Part shown: positions 7,405 to 11,209 of the stretch, in pieces
Numbering within the stretch: position 1 is the stretch's first letter
How the letters are laid out: each line of letters begins with the position of its first letter
Assembly (NCBI RefSeq): GCF_000003605.2
Contig: NW_003134861.1
Span: 57,343 to 68,551, forward strand
Length of the DNA: 11,209 nt
DNA from: Saccoglossus kowalevskii
Lineage: Eukaryota; Hemichordata; Enteropneusta; Harrimaniidae
Reading direction: 5' to 3'
Position numbers and translations under genes: made by a program
Notes under the pieces: generated by a model
The model's input: the letters and a program-made list of their open reading frames with translations, nothing else
What the model was told of the DNA's origin: nothing
Database searches by the model: none

Positions 7405-7538
7405 GTCATGCAGGAAAAATCATTATAGCAATTCAAGATGCTGGTTTTGAAGTGTCCGCATTGCAGATGTTTAATATGGAAAGGGCAAATGCAGAAGAGT
7501 TTTTTGAAGTTTATAAAGGTGTTGTTGCCGAATATACA
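7405..7538 (+). CDS. NME7: NME7 internal exon: core of the second NDK domain
   Basis: Internal exon of 134 nt with the acceptor AG at 7403-7404 and a GTAAGT donor starting at 7539. The first two bases GT complete the Gly codon begun by the G at 997, so the two exons join in frame; 44 full codons follow and the exon ends in phase 0. The reading includes GKIIIAIQDAGFEV, then LQMFNMERANAEEFF and EVYKGVVAEY. This is the beta-alpha segment after the KPHAV motif of the NME7 second NDK domain, and it continues the previous exon without a gap. The segment carrying the active-site-type histidine and the C-terminus must be in later exons; nothing resembling the next exon was found before the right edge, so the downstream intron is at least 3,671 bp. 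There is no stop or frameshift, and the conservation says the gene is functional. Confidence 0.92.
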
Positions 7539-7870
7539 GTAAGTTTTTAAATCTTTATTATAGATCCATCATAAGTTTTTCTCAGTGTTGCATAGTTGTT
7601 ATAACTCGTTCTAAGCCATTTCATAATAGTGCTCTATCAGTTAGTAAGTTAACATGTTAAATTAATCGTAATCAACGAAGATTGACTATGCAAATGAGCC
7701 AAAATGCTCTACGATATTGAACACAGGTTTAATTCTAGCTTAGCCGCTGCTTAATGACTTGCATAGCTCCATCTGCAAATACTAGAAATGAAATTCATAA
7801 GGACTTAATTATAATGACTCAACGGTAATTTAATGTGCTCATTCTCCATAGCAGCATGAAGCTTTTTTTT
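7539..7870 (+). other. Intron sequence after the second NME7 exon
   Basis: It starts with the donor GTAAGTTTT and stays AT-rich, ending in a run of eight T that forms the left flank of the F2 element. Nothing else was recognised. Confidence 0.5.
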
Positions 7871-8399
7871 AGCTCCGCTGTCGACTTTGTCGAGCGGAGC
7901 TTATCATATGAGTGATCGTCCGTCGTCCGTGTCAATGTTTTACTTTTTCGACTTCTTCTTGAAAACTACAAGCCTGAATGCTTTGATACTTGGTGTATAT
8001 GTACCTTGGGTAGACCTCTCTGAGGTTTGTTCATTTCATGTTGATATCTTCAATTCTCTAATTTTGGTGAATATTTTTGTCATTTTTGGTAAAAAGTGAT
8101 ATTTTCGACTTCTTGCTAAAAACTGTAAGTCCGATTGCTTTGATATTACATATATAGGTACTACATGTGGACTTCTCTCAGATTTGTTCATTTTGTGATG
8201 ATATCTTCAATTCTCTAATTTTGGTGAATATTTTTGTCATTTTTGGTGGAAAGTGGTATTTTCGACTTATTGTTAAAAACTGTAAGTCTGATTGCTTTGA
8301 TACTATACATATTGTTCATTTTCTAATGATGTCTTCAGTTCTTTTATTGAAATGTGCATTGCTAACAGCGGAGCTATCTCAGCCGATAGGCTGCTTGTT
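7871..8399 (+). mobile_element. Interspersed repeat family F2, copy A (complete, about 529 bp)
   Basis: The 5' end is a hairpin at 7871-7901: AGCTCCGCT pairs with AGCGGAGCT, a GT bulge follows, and CGAC/GTCG closes on a TTT loop. A short GTCCGTCGTCCGTG tract and then about 2.7 copies of a 157-bp unit follow (starts near 7944, 8101, 8258). The 3' end repeats the outer arm as AGCGGAGCT (8367-8375), followed by a hairpin CAGCC-GATA-GGCTG (8380-8393) and CTTGTT (8394-8399). Flanks are T on both sides, as for T|T insertion. This is the layout of a non-autonomous Helentron-like element (HINE). The frames at 7887-8099 and 8167-8418 are repeat, not genes. Confidence 0.72.
7944..8360 (+). repeat. 157-bp tandem units inside F2 copy A
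   Basis: Unit starts at 7944, 8101 and 8258 are exactly 157 bp apart. Each begins TTTTCGACTTCTTG or close, then GTCCGATTGCTTTGATA, a GGTACTACATGTGGAC segment, TTTGTTCATTT, and TTGGTGAATATTTTTGTCAT. The third unit is partial and runs into the 3' end. Similar units form F2 copy B. Confidence 0.82.
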
Positions 8400-9012
8400 T
8401 AGCTTCATTATAACATGAATTTCAACAAGATTTTAGTTCTTCGCTCAAGTAATCGTTCAAACACTGGGAGAATATAATAATTGCATCTTGGTATTTAAAG
8501 TACTCCTATTGCACTGCATGTGTTATTATATAGGTTTGGTTTTCACACACTCGTTTAACAATTCCATACAGTACAGTTCTCGCGAAGGCTTTGGCTTCAC
8601 TTCAGCGTCAGCTTCGCTTCAGCAGCGCATCATTATGGCAATGTTATGGCTTCATCGTCGCATCAATGTCGCGACATTAAAAAGTTAGGCGGTTATCGCT
8701 TTGCTTCATTGTGGCCTCATTATGGCAACAATGTGGCATCAGCATCGCCTCATCAAACAACGAAGTACAGTAATCATTTGGCCCAACCTCTCGCCCGCTT
8801 CCGCGTTTTAATCGCTGTATGTGACCGCTTGTTGAATTATTTTCAACCGTGCAAAAATTCAGACTACTAAAAATTGTTTGGTTTTTATAGATCACGATTA
8901 CTAGTTTAGTACCACAACCGTCAAAAGTTCAAATACTTTTTGTTTTAACTATCTATAATTATATGCAAGCAATCTGACCCTTTGACCTAGATTTGGCTGG
9001 GATTGTATATTT
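8400..9012. other. Intron between the two F2 copies, with a degenerate GCTTCA-rich segment
   Basis: Mostly AT-rich intron. Between about 8580 and 8760 it changes to a GC-richer stretch dense in GCTTCA, GCATC and TCGCTTC words. TCATTATGGCAA occurs at 8630-8641 and again at 8717-8728, an 87-bp period, each time followed by an ATGTTATGGC or AATGTGGC variant. This suggests two degenerate repeat units. Open frames on both strands cross it in several frames (8488-8895), which is typical of repeats rather than genes. Confidence 0.5.
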
Positions 9013-10531
9013 AGCTCAGCTGTCGACTTTGTCGAGCGGAGCTTATCATATGAGTGATTGTTCGTCGTCGTCCGTGTCAATGTTTTACTTTTTCGACTTC
9101 TTCTTGAAAACTACAAGTCTGAATGCTTTGATACTTGGTGTATATGTACCTTGGGTAGACCTCTCTCAGATTTGTTCATTTCATGATCATATCTTCAATT
9201 CTCTAATTTTGGTGAATATTTTTGTCATTTTTGGTAAAAAGTGATATTTTCGACTTCTTGTTAAAAACTGTAAGTCCGATTGCTTTGATATATTACATAT
9301 ATAGGTACTACATGTGGACCTCTCTGATTTGTTAGTCCCCGTTCGGACGAAGTCCGAAAACGGGGATTTATAATTCGGTCTCCGTCCGTGTGTCCGTGCG
9401 TCCGTCCGGAGTCATATCTCAGAATCCCTTGGACCGATTCCGTTCATTCTTTGCATGTGCCTAGTACTTTATGTGGGACATATGCACATGCAGTGGTTTA
9501 GCGATTCGATTCAAAATGGCCGACTGGCAGCCATCTTGTTTTTTGAAAATGTTGTATTTTGGACATGCTTTGTCAGTTTTCATTCAAACTTGGTACATAG
9601 ATTATACATGTTAGGATACATGTCCATGATGGATCAAAGATGGTCAACTGGCAGGCATCTTGTTTTTGTTTTTTTATGCGGTATCTTGGACGTGCTCTGT
9701 CAGTTTTCATTCAAATTTGGCACATACATGTACTTTATACATGTTAGGATGCATATCCATGACAATTTGTTTCAAAATCTGGTCAAGGATGGCAGATTGA
9801 CAGCCATCTGACTTTTTGGCCTTACTACTATATTTCCACAATTTATGTACCATTTTCATTCGTATTTGGCACATACATCATACATATCAGTGTGTTTCAT
9901 AATCAGATCAAAGATGGCTGAATAACGGCTGTTTTTATTTTGGCCATATTACTATGACACGAAACGCGTGTTTTGATGTAAATTAACAATCTGTTGTATA
10001 CGCCACTTGGAACTCAAGTTTCAAGGACACGCTCGCGACAACCCCTTCGCTTTAATATGACGAGCACAAAGAGAACTTAACGGGGACTGTGTCATTTTCA
10101 ATGACTTGTTCATTTTGTAATGATATCTTTAATTCTCTAATTTGGTGAATATTTTTGTCATTTTTGGTAAAAAGTGATATTTTCGACTTCTTGTTAAAAA
10201 CAAGTCCAGTTGCTTTGATATTATTACATATATACATGTAGGTAATACATGTGGACCTCTCTCAGATTTGTTCATTTTATAATGATATCTTTAATTATCT
10301 ACAGTAATTTTGGTGAATATTTTTGTCATTTTTGCTAAAAAGTGATATTTTCTTGTTAAAAACCACAATCATTTATGGTGAAAAATGATATTTTTGAATT
10401 TTTGTTGAAAACGACAAGTCCCATTGCATTGATACTATGCATATTGTTCATTTTCTAATGATATCTTCTGTTCTATAATTGAAATGTGCATTGCAAACAG
10501 CGGAGCTATCTCGGCCGAGAGGCTGCTTGTT
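9013..10531 (+). mobile_element. Interspersed repeat family F2, copy B, split by an F1 insertion
   Basis: The same 5' hairpin as copy A, with one mismatch in the outer stem (9013-9043), and the same first 157-bp unit. At 9333 the unit is interrupted by the F1 element 9334-10110, and F2 resumes exactly where it stopped with CATTTTGTAATGATATC. It ends in AGCGGAGCT (10499-10507), hairpin CGGCC-GAGA-GGCTG (10512-10525) and CTTGTT (10526-10531). Without the F1 insert it is about 742 bp, longer than copy A, because it has extra internal units. The left flank is TTT and the right flank TATTTT. Confidence 0.72.
9334..10110 (+). mobile_element. Interspersed repeat family F1, copy 3 (complete, nested in F2)
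   Basis: The only F1 copy here with both ends. The 5' hairpin spans 9334-9367: CCCCGTT/AACGGGG outer stem, AA bulge, CGGAC/GTCCG inner stem, GAA loop. A TCCG-rich microsatellite (9381-9409) follows. Then come about four diverged units marked by CAAAATGGCCGACTGGCAGC or similar, at about 9512, 9635, 9784 and 9909. A unique segment (about 9960-10078) leads to AACGGGGACT (10079-10088), the exact inverse of the 5' AGTCCCCGTT, then a hairpin GTCATT-TTC-AATGAC (10091-10105) and TTGTT. The asymmetric inverted repeats with a 3' hairpin fit a Helentron-like non-autonomous element. The 118-codon frame at 9455-9811 spans the repeat units and is not a gene. Confidence 0.72.
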
Positions 10532-10610
10532 TATTTTAGACAATATTCTGACGCGACACCCTACTACAAAATGTACATGTATTTCAACAAAAGTTTCTCT
10601 ACCTGATTGT
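10532..10610. other. Short spacer between F2 copy B and the LINE 3' end
   Basis: About 80 bp of intron that belongs to neither element as far as can be seen. Confidence 0.4.
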
Positions 10611-10631
10611 ATTAATAATAATAATAATAAC
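10611..10631. repeat. (TAA)n/(TTA)n microsatellite, LINE tail
   Basis: ATTAATAATAATAATAATAA on the + strand forms the 3' terminus of the antisense LINE and so probably marks its integration point. Confidence 0.8.
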
Positions 10632-10701
10632 AACTTTATTTAATTAAGCGCAACAATTCCAACATATGAAGATCAAAGGCTCTGATACAATAAACAATCA
10701 G

Positions 10702-11208
10702 TCAAATATTAAAAGCACATTTAAATAAGTGTGTTTTCAGTCTGGATTTAAAAATGTCTACTGAAGGACTAGAACGAACAGACAGAGGTAATTCATTAAA
10801 AAGTTTAGAACCTAAATTTTCAAAAGCACGGTCTTTGTATAACACCTTAGACTTTTTACTACTCATCTGACGAGTTTTAATAAGAAACTTCGATTCAGAT
10901 CTTAAACTACGACTCGGTACATAAAATTCGATTAATTCACATAGATAATTGGGGGCAAAACCATACAAAGATTTATACACTCGTAAAAGTAATTTGAAAT
11001 TGATTCTTTGTACAACTGGTAACCAATGAAGTTTAATAAAAATGTCTGTAATGTGGTCATATTTTCGAGCACTAGTGACAAGGCGTGCTGCTGCATTTTG
11101 TACATGAATAAGAGGTTTTATCTTAGTTACAGGAAGACCAGACAATAATGAATTACAGCTGTCCAAGCGAGAAGATATGAAAGCATGAACCAACATTTCA
11201 TTATCAGA
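10702..11208 (-). CDS. Non-LTR retrotransposon reverse transcriptase, C-terminal part
   Basis: An uninterrupted frame of 168 codons plus TGA (10702-10704), open to the right window edge; the first ATG (11196) is internal and not a start. It matches the C-terminal region that follows the RT palm in CR1/L2/Jockey-group LINE proteins: HAFISSRLDSCNSLLSGLP, VQNAAARLVT, HITDIFIKLHWLPVVQRI, a YKSLYGFAP segment, SRSLRSESK, FNELPLSVRSS and FKSRLKTHLF near the end. The catalytic YxDD and the endonuclease domain would lie to the right. Absence of stops or frameshifts over 507 bases contrasts with the decayed element at 3.2-6.9 kb and suggests a much younger insertion. The exact clade cannot be fixed from this tail. 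Confidence 0.85.
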   Translation of the reverse strand, partial: SDNEMLVHAFISSRLDSCNSLLSGLPVTKIKPLIHVQNAAARLVTSARKYDHITDIFIKLHWLPVVQRINFKLLLRVYKSLYGFAPNYLCELIEFYVPSRSLRSESKFLIKTRQMSSKKSKVLYKDRAFENLGSKLFNELPLSVRSSPSVDIFKSRLKTHLFKCAFNI

Positions 11209-11209
11209 T

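Larger units (their letters stand above)
10611..11209 (-). mobile_element. 3' end of a CR1/L2/Jockey-group LINE, antisense to NME7
   Basis: On the minus strand the RT ORF ends at 10702, followed by about 70 bp of 3' UTR. This contains GCGCTTAATTAAATAAAG, with an AATAAA-type signal, and ends in a TTA trinucleotide microsatellite (10611-10631). Such 3' microsatellite tails are usual for this group of non-LTR elements. The element continues beyond the right edge, so whether it is 5' truncated is unknown. It sits antisense in the NME7 intron. Confidence 0.8.

Noticed and set aside
7887-8099. 70-codon frame, nearly identical to the 83-codon frame at 8993-9244
   Set aside because: The two are simply the first 157-bp unit of the two F2 copies. 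The length difference is in flank, and there is no domain or coding signature beyond shared descent of the repeat.
8488-8895. Overlapping 66-74 codon frames on both strands
   Set aside because: They coincide with the GCTTCA-rich low-complexity island and occur in several frames and on both strands, as repeats do.
9455-9811. 118-codon open frame on the + strand
   Set aside because: It spans diverged tandem units of the F1 repeat. Its apparent internal similarity comes from the DNA repeat, and the frame is not kept in copies 1 and 2.
9329-10110. TTGTT on both sides of nested F1 as a 5-bp target site duplication
   Set aside because: F1 copy 1 also ends in CTTGTT at 314-319 and both F2 copies end in CTTGTT, so these bases belong to the element end or a T|T target, not a duplication. 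It is not fully excluded.
7539-11209. A further NME7 exon
   Set aside because: No open stretch with splice sites resembles the segment that follows EVYKGVVAEY in NME7 before the right edge.

Overview
The window is a piece of an animal nuclear genome. It carries two internal exons of one conserved gene, NME7 (nucleoside diphosphate kinase family member 7), on the + strand, at 848-997 and 7405-7538. The rest is intron filled with transposable elements. Split codons, GTAAGT donors, pyrimidine-rich acceptors, tRNA-like SINE sequence, a non-LTR retrotransposon tail, a tyrosine-recombinase retrotransposon and large amounts of short interspersed repeat all say metazoan. NME7 is a ciliary and gamma-tubulin-complex gene, so the host makes cilia. 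The repeat mix suggests a marine invertebrate (hemichordate, amphioxus, echinoderm or mollusc), but the species cannot be fixed from the sequence.

Layout. 1-847 is intron: the 3' part of a short interspersed repeat (family F1, 1-319), a G-rich 'GGGCTTATACTCGG' minisatellite (about 441-512), then plain AT-rich intron to the acceptor. 848-997 is the first exon. The 6,407-bp intron 998-7404 holds a possible antisense tRNA-derived SINE (about 1220-1400), a damaged F1 copy (1697-about 1990), a third interspersed family F3 (1994-about 2902) with a GT/CAGT microsatellite and six tandem units, a 22-bp perfect palindrome, two inverted repeats, and a GC-rich, badly decayed DIRS-order retrotransposon (about 3217-6863) whose RT tail, RNase H and tyrosine recombinase can still be read. 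7405-7538 is the second exon. The downstream intron (7539 to the right edge) holds two copies of family F2 (7871-8399 and 9013-10531), the second split by an F1 copy (9334-10110), and ends in the 3' end of an antisense CR1/L2/Jockey-group LINE (10611 to the edge).

The most informative observation is structural. F1, F2 and F3 have unrelated terminal sequences but start with the same kind of two-storey hairpin: an outer stem, a 2-3 nt bulge, an inner 4-5 bp stem and a 3-nt loop. In F1 and F2 the outer arm is repeated in inverted orientation near the 3' end, followed by a small hairpin and the terminus CTTGTT. A GT- or GTCCGT-type microsatellite and tandem units of about 120-160 bp follow the 5' hairpin. 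This is the layout of non-autonomous Helentron/Helitron2-type elements (HINEs, such as Drosophila DINE-1). The two F2 copies provide an empty site for the nested F1 insertion inside this same window.

The genes do not form an operon or pathway: there is one host gene, and the rest are independent insertions into its introns. Element boundaries and family names are inferred by eye, without database searches.
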